Positions 40,171-54,300 of a stretch of DNA of 64,000 nucleotides are shown here, piece by piece. Both the position numbers and the translations under genes were made by a program. Below the pieces are notes generated by a model. It ran no database searches. It saw only the letters and a list, made by a program, of their open reading frames with translations, and was not told where the DNA came from. Origin of the DNA: Nemophila menziesii (Eukaryota > Streptophyta > Magnoliopsida > Boraginales > Hydrophyllaceae); NCBI GenBank assembly GCA_029959085.1, contig JARWIR010000062.1, positions 310,001 through 374,000 on the forward strand. Reading direction: 5' to 3'. How positions within the stretch are numbered: position 1 is the first letter of the stretch; each line of letters opens with the position of its first letter.

Positions 40171-43085
40171 CCTTCAGTTATATACCTTTATTTTGAAAGA
40201 TGTCAATTACACCCCCTATGTTACCCCCTATGTTACAATAATATTCTTTAGCTACACATATGATTAATGAACCCATAATTTTCTTATATAATAATATGCC
40301 TTGAAGTTTTATGTAATATGAACTCTTAATTTCTCTATATGATATCTCAAATACTTATATTAAGGTAGTATTACTCAATTGTTGACCAATGGGTTCTTGC
40401 TACCACTTAGGTGTATTCGTCATATACTAAATTCTATGTAGCATAAACGATATAAGGACCCACGTCCTAATATTTTAAAATATTCATATGCCCTCACGCA
40501 TACATCTATAGGCTTCCTTCATTTTACTCGAAAAGAGATTCTCCTTCTTAAAACATGATCGAAACAAAGTAAAATTCATTAGATTCCGAGTTTAATATGG
40601 TGGAACTAATATATGGAAATTTGGTAAGTCGAGACACATTTCACTCGGGATACATTATCTTGATAGGTTTTTTCTATTTCAAATCTTAATTTTGTATATA
40701 TGCGAAAAATTATATGTTTTTGTGTCTAATTTGTGTTTAATGTACATTTACAATCTTATTTTTCACCTTTTTCCAGATTTGATGTTTTAAATTGTAAATC
40801 TAGTTCGTTAATTTGATCTCATGTAATGTGAGAAGGTGGAATTTTTTTTGGTTGAATTAAAATTTAATATATGTATTATATTTCTCATTTAAATTATTAT
40901 AATGGTTTTAGAAGATTGGTAATGACTAAAAGTTCTTAGCAAATGCAAATGCATTGATGAGGCAATTGCTAATAAGGAGATTCTGAGCAGGGTTCATCAT
41001 GAATTGCCTTTGCAATTGAAAATGTATTTTTACTTCTTCTATTAAATATATATCAAACTTACTCATTTTATTAAATACTCAAGAAATTACCTTCCTTGTA
41101 AATCATGTGATTGCTTCATTGTGCTTTTTAGTGTTGTAAATTGGTGTTAGAGTTAATTGACTCGTCTCAACTAGCATCAGATATTTATCTCTTATGTACT
41201 TCATAAAGGTGGCGTGAGTTCATTGCTAGTTTAATTTAATTTAATTTTTCCTTCCTCATGAGTATTGAACGCGAAATTTCCTCAATATCTTCACTAACAA
41301 TATGCCTTCTTTTGATAGTTTGATTATCCAACAAATTGGTTCTGAAATCAAGAGACTATCGAACTTCGTAACCTTCAAAAACAGGTTTAGTAATTTTTTT
41401 TGTAAGTGAATTAACTCGGTTTTAATTTTATAAAAAAATTTATTGTATATATACATATATATATATACACAGGTATGGTGCTTCTTTAGTAGAAATAAAA
41501 TAGAATTCAACACCGAACAAATGTTTTTCTTTCCACAGTTTCAACATTTGTGTTGAGGTAAGAATATTATTAATCTATATTTTTTACAATGATTTTTCCC
41601 CCAAATAAGATAACATAATATTTTAATGATGTATTTAACTTTTTCTTTTCTATGAGACTGAAAATAGGAGACATACTTGCTACTTTTAAAATCAAGGAGA
41701 TAATATATTGTATTTATCTATGTCATATATATGTCAGATACAATCATATTTTGCTACCATATTGACGGTAAAATTTGTTTTTACATTCATTTTACAGGAA
41801 GGAGAAAGGGTATATGCACATTGTTTCAAAATATCAAATAGAAAGTATCCCACTGTATTCCGGTATTAGTTTAGCATAGTATGTGAAAAGCTTAAATCAA
41901 TTGACTTTTTTGGTTTCTACAATTAAAATTTGCTTTGCAGAAGTTTCTTATTTCGAAAAACGATAATAGCGAGATGTCTTAATGCCTCGTTATTTAATTG
42001 CCATAAAGTAAGTTGTTTTTGACTTCTTATAGTAAAGATAAATATACACGGATTGATCATACTATTGATTTAAAATTTAGGTGATTCTCTTGAATGAAGA
42101 TATAATCAAGGAGAGGACTAATGAAAGAAGCATGTTACACTTTTATCTCGTATTAGTATATTATTGCAAATTTAATAAAAAAAGTGTTGTTTTCCGGATT
42201 ACTCACCTGTATATAACTTGCTAAAACTTCGGAGAAATCTATAACAGGTCATTAGTGATCTTAAAGGTATGACAAATAAATGGAAACCAGATTTAATTTT
42301 TGTTGACATGTAATATGTCTTTGAATATTTTGTAGGTAATTATATTGTAACTATTAGTCTCATGAGTATGATATATTTCCTAGACAATTCTAGACTTGAA
42401 GCTTATGCGCATCCCTCTTTTGATTCTAGATTCAGGTATTATTACATAACTGGGAATAAAATTATGTTTAAATCTATTTAAATTGTCTTTTTTGGAATCT
42501 GTATATATATTGATTTCACTCTAGGGCTATCTCGGATATCATCAGAATGTCACATAAGGTGTGTGTATTTGTTTCTATATATCATGGAAATTTGTATATA
42601 ATTATAAAGTAAAAAAATTTATGAACTTTATATTTATTTTAAATAGATGATTTGCATAAAGATTCATGTTAAAGATCATTTAATTATTAGTGTCTATTTT
42701 TTTTTTTAATAATTTTTTTAGCGTTTAGTTTAGTTTAGTTATATCATTATAATTTTTTGTGAAGGTTATTTATGTAGTTATATTTAATTGGTCAAAGAAT
42801 ATATGAAATAATGTTATATTTGTAAGCTGTAGATGAATTACTAACATAACAAGTCAAGATCATCTATTTTAGCTGTTAAATCATGATGTTTATTGCAATA
42901 CTGAGTTTAAAGGTTGTGTTTTTAACAAATTATAGGGCATGTCAGGTGTTCAAGCATCATGTATAAACAAACAAATTTTAATGAGACATTAATGCTGATT
43001 TAAGATTGAATAAGACGATATGCCTCATGCACATGCCATATCCGGTCACGTTTCAGGTAAAAGTATTTTATGTATTGACTTAATA

Positions 43086-43382
43086 AAATATTATTTTACT
43101 AAATCAAGACTCAAAATAGGAAAGTGCACTATTTCTCAAGAAAATCAACTATTATGACTTCTAAATCACTAAAAATGATGTCTCATCCTAACATAAATCT
43201 ATCACAAATGAGGAGATATCATTAATCCATTGCTGAAACTCTCTAGAAATCTATGATACAGAGTGTTTTTTTTTCTTTTTGCTCTAATCGCTTTTTATGC
43301 TACATAGTACATATGGAAGGAAGTCAATAGACAAAGTAACCTGTGATTTTGTATAAAATTTATGCATATCACAAAGAAAATA
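43086..43382. repeat. A-only 297-bp segment, A3
   Basis: Same segment and borders as in A1 and A2. A fourth copy begins at 63979 and runs off the window. Confidence 0.85.
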
Positions 43383-44260
43383 TGATCATTTTTTAATTTT
43401 AATAATTAACTCAAAAAATCAATAGAAGTACCTACAATAAAATTAACTTATTAATATATGAAGTTGCATTTTTTTGCAGGTTAGAAGGTCATATAGTGAA
43501 ATTACATACAAGTACATGACCATTTGATTTCTTGATCTTTCTTTTAACTAAATCCATTTTTCACAAGCATGACATGATGGAAGATCCGTGTAATGGATAC
43601 TCAACAAAATGATAATTTGTCATGTAATTTCAATTAACCATTTATATTTTACATATAATTATGGTAATATTACATGCCTATATACTCTAGGATATATTTT
43701 CCACATAACACTTGTTTTATGTCATATTTATTATTCATTAATTTTTAAATTAAGAGCTTTTTAGTATTGTGCAAGAGTTTACTATGAAGTTCTTGATTCC
43801 TTCAGTTGTAAACTTGGTTCTCTACTCGCACAACAGGCTTTCTATGGGATTTATTTGTGTTATCAATGTTATATGTGTGTTTGAGGAAAAAGATGTATTA
43901 AAGTAAGAAATTGACCATTCATTCAAGTGTTCTAATGCATTATGAAAGTTTTCATTTGTTGTAGGTAATGTTGATTATTTGACCCACGTGAACATTTCTG
44001 GCCTATAAACGAGAGTATGTGCCATGAATGTAGAGTAGTAAGTTATTTCTTATATTTATTTCATTGGTATATATATTTTGTTGTTTATAAGATAGAAAAT
44101 ATTTTGGGGCTTGCCTCCCCGTACAAAAATTATATGATGTGCATAGCATATAAGTTGGTGTTTTTACCAATATAATGGCAGGTCGAATTTACATCGAGAG
44201 TGATGGCTAGAAAGATGATGTTGTAGCGAACCTGAAACAGAAGTCAGTTTTAAACCGAAA

Positions 44261-44704
44261 TTAGTCATAGAAAGGTGTTGAATTGGTTGACCTATTTTTG
44301 AAATGGTTATGAGGGGAATGCATTAGTTGGTTTCGGCTATCATATATTATAAGGTCCAAACTTGCAACTATTTTACTAAACAATATGGAATTGATGTTAA
44401 TATATTGGGTAAATATATTAGTGAGAATGATTAGGTATTTGGTTATGTATATATATATACTTTCCCCATTATGAAGCAACCATCGGGATCCGCATCTAAC
44501 CACGTAAATACCCTCCACGATGGTTTGATACACTTGAAAATCATTTGGTTTAGGTACATACTGAAGTAGAAACTTTTCATCGTGTAACACTTTCCACCGT
44601 AGTTTCCCGAATAATGCTCAGTTCGTATACCATGCCTTATGAAACCCTAGAGCCCCTAAACTATTTGGTACACATATTTTATCCCACGAAACCCAACTGG
44701 TTGG
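44261..44704 (-). mobile_element. LINE reverse-transcriptase fragment, copy A3
   Basis: As in A2, with a 6-unit TA tract at 44448-44459. Confidence 0.8.
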
Positions 44705-45313
44705 AAAATAGACGCTACAAAAAAAAATTGGAAGCAAAATGTATATAAGATTTTTTTTGATTGGATCATATATTTTATTTTAAAATTTGGAAAAGAAGCT
44801 AAAAATGAAGGGTGTGCTCCCCAACTTGGAGAGTATTGTAAGAAATATTATAATTATTGTAATGATGTATTTTCAGCTCGCCTCTTCAGAATAGTTTCCT
44901 TCCAATTGGATATATTGTATGGATTTATAGGGAATAAAGTAGTTTTAACTTTCTTTTTTACCTTATTATTAGATTTTAGTTAGAGTGATGTTTGGTTTGG
45001 TTTACCCAAAAAAGGTTGTACATTTATGATTCTCATATCATTTTGATATATTTATTTCCTAAAAAACCACTATATGTAAGCTCACCTAACAAAGAGGAAA
45101 AACAAAATCATAAACTAAGACCACCAAGAAAGTAAATTCAAGGGAAATATTGACAAAATAAAATATATATAATGAATGTTTGGATATAGGAGTGATTCGC
45201 TAGTAAAGAAATAGAAGAGGGAGTATAATAAATGAAAGGAAAGGAGAATATTTAATCTTATTTGGATTAATATAAATAGATAAAAAAATTCTTTAAAAGA
45301 TTATATAATTGGG

Positions 45314-45629
45314 TTAACAACCCAAAAAGTCTACAACCAATCAATTGTTGTCCAAAAGGCTCAATCGAATAAAAAGCCCATAATACACTTACTTGTCACA
45401 TTAGTATAGAGGAAGTTATATAACAAACCCTATATTTTATTCCACCTAACATAATAAAAAAACCCAGATTCCTTGCAAAATCCAAAATATTTTCACTTCA
45501 ATTTCATACAATTATAGATAACCCCTTAAAACACTCATTAATCCAAAAACAACAATCAACAATATTTAACATCTTTTAGTCAAAGACTATAAAAGAATGA
45601 ACCTCGAAGAGGATCCAAGGAACTGAGCA
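45314..45629 (+). promoter_or_regulatory. Promoter-like block, A3
   Basis: A-type form with AGCCCA at 45375-45380 and AAACCCTA at 45425-45432. The upstream site II is again GGCTCA. Confidence 0.5.
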
Positions 45630-46402
45630 TAACACGGGTATATTTTCTTATTTTATCTAGTTTTAATGGTAAAAATCTTTATAATAGATGAATTAGCCAT
45701 TATAGGTTAATGGGTTTGTTAAATATTCATGATTTACTAACAATAATTGTGGATAATGTGTATGATTAAAATGATGATTTTATACAAAATAAAGTGGATG
45801 TAGTTACCCACAGGTAATAGGAAAATAGGTGTACACTATAATGTAATAATTTGGGGGTCCTTAGCCACTGTATTCAAATTCAATTTTTTATTTGTTTTCT
45901 TCTATTTATGTTATTAAAATATTGGTTTTAGATCAGTGATGAATCATTGGGTTTTGAGTTAGGGTAACAATCATGTTTTGTTAAAGACCAACTATGTAGT
46001 GGGTAGATTAACTATTGCAAGTATATATTTTTGTACTTGTAATAAAACATTTTCTCTAAAATTTAAAGAAAAATAAAATAAATCATAGATTGAAAGAATG
46101 ACATTTAATTAAATTTATTTTAGGATATTTATTTAATTATATTACTAAATAATAATTAATTTTGATTATGAAATTAATATTTTATTTAAGTATAATCTTT
46201 AACATATGTTTGTATGGATTTTGTACTCAGGTTTTATAAAGTTAAGATTTTGATCGTGTTAATTAAGGATAAGATCTGTTATCATAAATAAAAGAATAAG
46301 ATTTCAGCTAATCCCTAAGATTTTCTTTTTTATGGTGGTAAGATTTACTTAATTTATATGAAATTTTTGATTGTTGTTGTGATTGAAATTAATATACAGT
46401 AG

Positions 46403-46944
46403 TAACTGAAATTTTGTTTAATGTTGCCTTCGTCCATTTCCACTGTGATTGGACATGGAAGTAGTATATATAACTTTGAAAAATCAAATACTCGTAAGCA
46501 TTTTTTGTAAATTTAAAAGACTAAATTGTTGGTCCTTATCGTCCTAACACAATAAACAATATGGTTCTCATATGAGATACATGGTCTCTCAAAACAAACA
46601 TGTCAGTTATCTGTATTTTGAAAACAAAAATGAAAGAAAAAAACCCCTCTAGAATAATTAAGTACACAAATGCTAACTGAAATTTTGTTTAATGTTGCCT
46701 TCGTCCATTTCCATTGTGATTGAACATGGAAGAAGTATATATAAATTTGAAAAAACAAATACTCTTAAGCATTTTTTGTAAAATTTAAAAGACTAAATTG
46801 TTGTTCCTCATCGTCCTAACACAATAAACAATCCGGTTCTCATATGAGATACATGGTCTCTCAAAACAAAGATGTCGGTTATCTGCATTTAGAAAACTAA
46901 AATGAAAGATAAAAAACCCTTTAGAATAATTAAGTACACATATA
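46403..46944. repeat. 271-bp tandem duplication inside A3
   Basis: Second half starts at 46674. Same structure as A1 and A2. Confidence 0.9.
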
Positions 46945-47248
46945 CAAAATTTTACACATATATGATGTTCACTAATATTATTTAGACTACTATTGTAGTA
47001 TTTCAGTTTCCCATTTATTTAGATTTTACACACATGGGGTTGGCCAAATCATGTGATGTTAATTTCTTATAAAATAACATGAAATCTACCTAGAATATTT
47101 CACCAAGAACTCTTTATGTTTTCAAAGACCAGTTTCCATAGGGTAACTTAATTTGTGAGATAACATATCTAAATATAAACAGCAAAAATTTAATATTAGT
47201 TGACTTCTCAGTATTAGGTAGATAGAATTGTTGTTTTGTTAGAAATAT

Positions 47249-47559
47249 TCAGTAATTTTATGAATTGCAATATTAATCCCTATATTGTGCAGGGTTCATT
47301 AAAACAAATCACGAGCAATCCAAATAAAAAATGAACTTATTGCTACAGTGTCTAGGACAGAAGGGCCTGATGTAGGCTTTACATTGGGTGAACTTTCCAA
47401 CATGAAGGAAATTGATTATCCGGTTATAATGGAGGAATCTATTTACATAATTTCAATCGCAGGCTCTTAAAATGGCTTGATCTACCTATACTAATTAGGT
47501 TCACATAAAAGAAGATACAATCGTTTTGTGAAATCCTTCAACTCGAAAGCACATTCAAT
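47249..47559 (+). pseudogene. F-box protein pseudogene, A3
   Basis: Near-identical to A1 and A2, with the same disabling stops. Confidence 0.6.
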
Positions 47560-50500
47560 TATATACCTTTATTTGGAAATATGTCAATTACACCCCTATG
47601 TTACCCCCTATGTTACAATAATATTCTTTAGTTACACATATGATTTATGAACCCATTATTTTCTTATATAATAATATGCCTTGAAGTTATATGTAATATG
47701 AAATCTTAATTTTTCTATATGATATCTCAAATACTTAGATTAAATTAGTATTACTCAATTGTTTACCAATGGGGTCTTGCTACCACTTAGGTGTATACGT
47801 CTTATGCTAAATTTAATGAGGACACACATCCTAATATTTAAAAGATTGATATGCTCTGGCATACATCTATAGTCTTCCTTCATTTTACTCGAAAAGAGAT
47901 TCTCCTTCTTTAAAGATGACTGAAATAATATAAAATTCATTAGATTCCGAGTTTAATATGGTGGAACTAATATATGCAAATTTGGTAAGTCGAGACACAT
48001 TTCACTCGGGATGTATTGATCTTGATAGGTTTTTTCTGTTTCAAATCGTAATTTTATATATGCGAAAAATTATATGTTTTTTTGTCAAATATGTGTTTAA
48101 TGTGCATTTACAATCTTATCTTTCCCCTTTTTCTAGATTTTGATGTTTTAAATTGTAAATCTGATGAGGAGGTGGAATTATTTATTGGTTGAATTAAAGT
48201 TTAATTTATGTATTATATTTCTTATTTAAATTATTATAAGGATTTTAGAATATTGTTAATAACTGAAAGTTCTTTAACAAATGCAAATGCATTGATGAGG
48301 AAATTGCTAATAGGGAAATACCAACCAAGGTTCATGAATTGCCTTTTAAACCAAACTTACTCATTTAATTAAATCTTCAAGAAATTACTTTCATTGTAAA
48401 TCATGTGATTTCTTCAATGTGCTTTTTAGTGTTGTAAATTGGTGTTAGAGTTAATTGACTCGTCTCAACTAGCTTCAGATATTTATCTCTCATGTACTTT
48501 GTTAAGGTGGCGTGAGTTCATTGTTAGTTTAGTTTAAATTTAATTTTTCCTCCCTTATGACTATTGAACGCGAAATTTCCTCAATATCTTCACTAACCAT
48601 ATGTCTTCTTTTGCTAGATTGATTATCCCAACAATTGGTTCTCAAATCAAGATACTATCGAACTTTGTAACCTTCAAAATCAGGTTTAGTGGTCTTTTTG
48701 TAAGTGAATTAACTCGGTTTTAATTTTATAGAACATTTTATTGTATATATACAAATACATACACATAGGTATGGTGCTTATTTAGTAGAAAGAAAATAGA
48801 ATTCAACACCGAAACAAATGTCCTTCTTTCCATAGTTTCAACAATTGTGTCGAGGTGAGAATATTATTATTCTGTATTTTTTACAATGATTTTTCCCCAA
48901 ATAAGATAACATAATATTTAAATCATGTACTTAACTTCCTATTTTATATGAGACTGAAAATGGGAGACATGCTTGCTACTCTTGAAATCACGGAAATGAT
49001 ATATTATAAATAACTATGTCATATATATGTTAAATACAATCATATTTCGCTACCATATTGAGGGTAAAATTTGTTTTTACATTCATTTTACATGAAGGAG
49101 AAGGGTTATATGCACATTTTTTTCAAAATGTCAAATAGAAAGTATCCCACCTTATTCGCGTAACATTTAAGCATAGTAGTTGAAAAGCTTGAGTCAATTG
49201 CCTTTTTTTGGTTTCTACAATTAAAATTTGCTTGGCAGAAGATTTTTATTTCGGAAATCGATGATAGCGAGACGTCTTCATGCCTCGTTATCTCAGTTAC
49301 CATAAAGTAAGTTATTTTTTACTTCTTATAGTAAAAATTAACGGATTGATCATACAATTGATTTAAAATTTGGGTGATTCTCTTGAATGAAGATATAATC
49401 AAGGAGATGACTAATGAAAGAAGCATGTTACACTTTTATCTCGTATTAGTATATTTATTTAAATTTAATAAAAAAAGTGTTGTTTTTCAGAACACTTACC
49501 TATATATAATTTGCTAAAACCTCATAGAAATCTACAACATGCCATTGGTGATCTTAAAGGTAAGACAGATAAATGGGTCCAGTTTTAATTTTTGGTGACA
49601 TGTAACATGTCTATGAATATTTTGTAGGAAATTATATTGAATTTATAAGTCTCATGAGTATGATAGATTCCCTGGACCATTCTAGCCTTGAAGCTTATGT
49701 TCATCCCCTCTTTTGATTCTGGATTCGGGTATTATTACATAACTGAGAATAAAATTATGTTTAAATCTATTTAAATTGTGTTTTTTGGAATCTGTGTAGA
49801 TTTTGATTTCACTCTGAGGCTATCTCGGATATCATCGGAATGTCCCATAAGGTGTGTGTATTTGTTTTTATATATCATGGAAATTTGTATTTAATTGTGA
49901 AGTAAAAAAATTTAAGAACTTTATATTTATTTTAAACAGATGATGTGTATAAAGATTCATGTTAAAGATCAATTAATTAAGAGTGTCTATCACTTTTTTT
50001 ATTAATTTTTTTAGCATTTAGTTTAGTTTAGTTTTATCATTATAATTTTTTGTGAAAGATATATATGCAGTTATATTTAAATGGTCAAAGAATATATGAA
50101 ATAATGTTATATTTGTAAGCTGTAGATGAATTACTAACATAACAAGTCAAGATCATCTATTTTAGCGGTTAAATCATGATGTTTATTGCAATACTGAGTT
50201 TAAAGGTAGTTTTTTTTAACAAATTGTAGGGCATGTATGGTGTTCAAGCATCATGTATGAACAAACAAATTTTAATAAAACATTAATGCTGAAATAAGAT
50301 TGAAAACGACAATATGCATCATGCACATGCCATATCCGGTCACGTTTCAGGTAAAAGTATTTTATGTATTGACTTAATATGATCATTTTCCAATATTAAA
50401 AATTAACTCAAAAAATCAATAAAAGTACCTACAATAAAATTAACTTATTAATATATGAAGTTGCATTTTTTTCCAGGTTAGAAGGTCATATAGTGAAATT

Positions 50501-51258
50501 ACATACAAGTACATGGCCATTTGTTTTCTTGATCTTTCTTTTAACTAAATCCTTTTTTCAAAAGCATGACATGATGGAAGATCCGTATAATGGATACTCA
50601 ACAAAATGATAATTTGTCATGTAATTTCAATCAACCATTAATATTTTAAATATAATTATGGTAATATTACATGCCTATATACTCTAGGATATATTTTTCA
50701 CATAACACTTGTTTTATGTCATATTTATTATTCATTAATTTTTAAATTAAGAGCTTTTTAGTATTGTGCATGAGTTTACTATGAAGTTCTTGATTCCTTC
50801 AGTTGTAAACTTGGTTCTCTACTCGCACAACGAGGCTTTCTATGGGATTCATTTGTGTTATCAATGTTATATGTGTGTTTGAGGGAAAAGATGTATTAAA
50901 GTAAGCAATTGACCATTCATTCAAGTGTTCTAATGCATTACGAAAGTTTTCATTTGTTGTAGGTAATGTTGATTATTTGACCCACGTGAACATTTCTGGC
51001 CTATAAACGAGAGTATGTGTCATGAATGTAGAGTAGTAAGTTATTTCTTATATTTATTTCATTGTTATATATATTTTGTTGTTTATAAGATAGAAAATAA
51101 TTTGGGGCTTGCCTCCCCGTACAAAAATTATATGATGTGCATAGCATATAAGTTGGTGTTTTTACCGATTTAATGGCAGGTCGAATTTACATCGAGAGTG
51201 ATGGCTAGAAAGATGATGTTGTAGCGAACCTGAAAAAGACGTCCGTTTTAAACCGAAA

Positions 51259-51707
51259 TTAGTCATAGAAAGGTGTTGAATTGGTTGACCTGTTTTTGAA
51301 ATGGTTATAAGGGGAATGCATTAGTTGGTTTCGGCTATCATATATTATAAGGTCCAAACTTGCAACTATTTTACTAAACAATATGGAATTGATGTTAATA
51401 TATTGGGTAAATATATTAGTGAGAATGATTAGGTATTGGGTTATGTATATATATATATATATACTTTCCCCATTATGAAGCAACCATCGGGATCCGCATC
51501 TAACCACGTAAATACCCTCCACGATGGTTTGATACACTTGAAAATCATTTGGTTTAGGTACATATTGAAGTAGAAACTTTTCATCGTGTAACACTTTCCA
51601 CCGTAGTTTCCCGAATAATGCTCAGTTCGTATACCATGCCTTATGAAACCCTAGAGCCCCTAAACTAATTGGTACACATATTTTATCCCACGAAACCCAA
51701 CTGGTTA
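51259..51707 (-). mobile_element. LINE reverse-transcriptase fragment, copy B3
   Basis: As in B1, with a 9-unit TA tract and the upstream part open from 51828 to the shared in-frame TGA at 51622-51624. Confidence 0.8.
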
Positions 51708-52299
51708 GAAAATAGACAATACAAAAAAAAATTGGAAGCAAAATGTATATAAGATTTTTTTTGATTTGATCATATATTTTATTTGAAAATTTGGAAAAGA
51801 AGCTAAAAATGAAGGGTGTGCTCCCCAACTTGGAGAGTATTGTAAAAAATATTATGATTATTGTAATGATGTATTTTCAGCTCGCCTCTTTAGAATAGTT
51901 TCCTTCCAATTGGATATATTGTATGGATTTATAGGGAATAAAGTAGTTTTAACTTTCTTTTTTACCTTATTATTATATTTTAGTTAGAGCGATGTTTGGT
52001 TTGGTTTACCAAACAAAGGTTGTACATTTATGATTCTCATATCATTTTGATATATTTATTTTACTAAAAAATCACTATATGTAAGCTCGCCTAACAAAAA
52101 GGAAAAACAAAATCATAAACTAAGACCACCAAGAAATTAAATTCAAGGGAAATATTGACAAAATAAAATATATATAATGAGTGTTTGGATCTAGGACTGA
52201 TTCGCTTGTAAAGAAATAGAAGAGGGAGTATAATAAATGAAAGGAAAGGAGAATATTTAATCTTATTTGGATTAATATATATAGATTAAAAAAATTCTT

Positions 52300-52600
52300 T
52301 AAAATTAGGTTAACAACCCAAAAAGTCTACAACCAATTAATTGTTGTCCAAAAGGCCCAATCAAATAAAAAGCCCATAATACACAGAATTTATATAACAA
52401 ACCCTATATTTTATTCCACTTTACATAATAAAAAACCCAAATTCCTTGCAAAATCCAAAACATTTTCACTTTAATTTCATACAATTATAGATAAACCCTT
52501 AAAACACTCATTAATCCAAAAAACAACAATCAACAATATTTAACATCTTTTAGTCAAAGACTATAAAAGAATGAACCTCGAAGAGGATCCAAGGAACTGA
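52300..52600 (+). promoter_or_regulatory. Promoter-like block, B3
   Basis: GGCCCA 52354-52359, AGCCCA 52371-52376, AAACCCTA 52399-52406. The inverted repeat upstream is weakened (AGGTTAACAACCC). Confidence 0.5.
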
Positions 52601-53984
52601 GCATAACACGGGTATATTTTCTTATTTTATCTAGTTTTAATGGTAAAAATCTTTATAATAGATGAATTAACCATTATAGGTTAATGGGTTTGTTAAATAT
52701 TCATGATTTACTAACAATAATTGTGGATAATGTGTATGATTAAATAGATGATTTTATACAAAATAAAGTGGATGTAGTTACCCATAGGTAATAGGAAAAT
52801 GGGTGTACACTATCAAGTAATAATTTGGGGGTCCTTAGCCACTGTATTCAAATTCAATTTTCTATTTGTTTTCTTCTATTTATGTTATTAAAATCTTGGT
52901 TTTAGATCAGTGATGAATCATTGGGTTTTGAGTTAGGGTAACAATCATGTTTTGTTAAAGACCAACTATGTAGTGGGTAGATTAACTATTGCAAGTATAT
53001 ACTTTGGTACTTGTAATAAAACATTTTCTCAAAAATTTAAAGAAAAATAAAATAAATCATAGATTGAAAGAATGACATTTAATTAAATTTATTTTAGGGC
53101 ATTTATTTAATTATATTACTAAATAATAATTAGATATAATTTTGATTATGAAATTAATATTTTATTTATGTATAATCTTTAACATATGTTTGTATAGATT
53201 TTGTACTCAGGTTTTATAAAATTAAGATTTTGATCGTGTTAAGGATAAGATCTGTTATGATAAATAAAAGAATAAGATCGTTGATCATGTCATTTCAGCT
53301 AATCCCTAAGATTTTCTTTTTTATGGTGGTAAGATTTACTTAATTTATATGAAATTTTTAATTGTTGTTGTGATTGAAATTAATATGCAGTAGTAACTGA
53401 AATTTTGTTTAATGTTGCCTTCGTCCATTTCCACTGTGATTGGACATGGAAGTAGTATATATAACTTTGAAAAATCAAATACTCGTAAGCATTTTTTGTA
53501 AATTTAAAAGAATAAATTGTTGTTCCTCATCGTCCTAACACAATAAACAATCTGGTTCTCATATGAGATACATGGTCTCTTAAAACAAACGTGTCAGTTA
53601 TCTGTATATTGAAAACAAAAATGAAAGAAAAAAACCCCTCTAGAATAATTAAGTACAAAAATGCAAAATCTTACACATATATGATGTTCACTGATATTAT
53701 TTAGACTACTATTGTAGTACGTCAGTTTCCCATTTCTTTAGAGTTTACACACATGGGGTTGGTCAAATCATGTGATGTTAATTTCCTATAAAATAACATA
53801 AAATCTACTTAGAATATTTCACCAAGAACTTTTTATGTTTTTAAAGACCAATTTCAATATGGTAACATAATTTTTGAGATAACATATCTAAACATAAACG
53901 GTAGAAATTTAATATTAGTTGACTTCTCAGTATTTGGTAGATAGAATTTTTGTTATGTGTTTTAGGAGATATAGTTAGAAATAT

Positions 53985-54300
53985 TCAGTAATTTTATGAA
54001 TTGCAATATTAATCCCTATATTGTGCAGGGTTCATTAAAACAAATCACGAGCAATCCAAATAAAAAAGGAAGCTTATTACTACAGTGTCTAGGACAGAAG
54101 GGCCCACCTATATGATGTAGGCTTTACATTGGGTGAACTTTCCAACATGAAGGAAATTGATTATCCGGTTATAATGGAGGAATCTATTTACATAATTTCA
54201 ATTGCAGGCTCTTAAAATGGCTTGATCTACCTATACTAATTTGGTGCATAGAAAAGAAGATACAATCGTTTTGTGAAATCCTTCAACTCGAAAGCACATT
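53985..54300 (+). pseudogene. F-box protein pseudogene, B3
   Basis: As B1, including the shared derived G at 54068. Confidence 0.6.

Larger units (their letters stand above)
20859..41729. repeat. Higher-order repeat unit 2 (A2-B2-C2), 20871 bp
   Basis: Second complete trimer, in the same orientation and joined directly to unit 1. It is 13 bases longer than unit 1. My reading of the offsets accounts for this by +4 in the B2 TA tract, +1 A in a run near 30927 and +8 where B1 is shortened near 13330, with a +1 and a -1 in C cancelling. Unit 2 carries many private substitutions, for example in C2 near 39465 and 36036. Confidence 0.97.
34907..41729. repeat. Monomer C2 (6823 bp)
   Basis: C type with the diverged tail from about 39856. 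At about 34928 it reads TTTCGCTACC like A and B, while C1 and C3 read TTTCTTTACC. It has several private substitutions, for example near 36036, 36151, 37654 and 39465. Stretches between the listed features hold nothing recognisable. Confidence 0.93.
41730..49025. repeat. Monomer A3 (7296 bp)
   Basis: A type, exactly the length of A1 and A2, with landmarks displaced by 20871 from A2. Private changes occur near 41866 and 42487. Stretches between the listed features hold nothing recognisable. Confidence 0.93.
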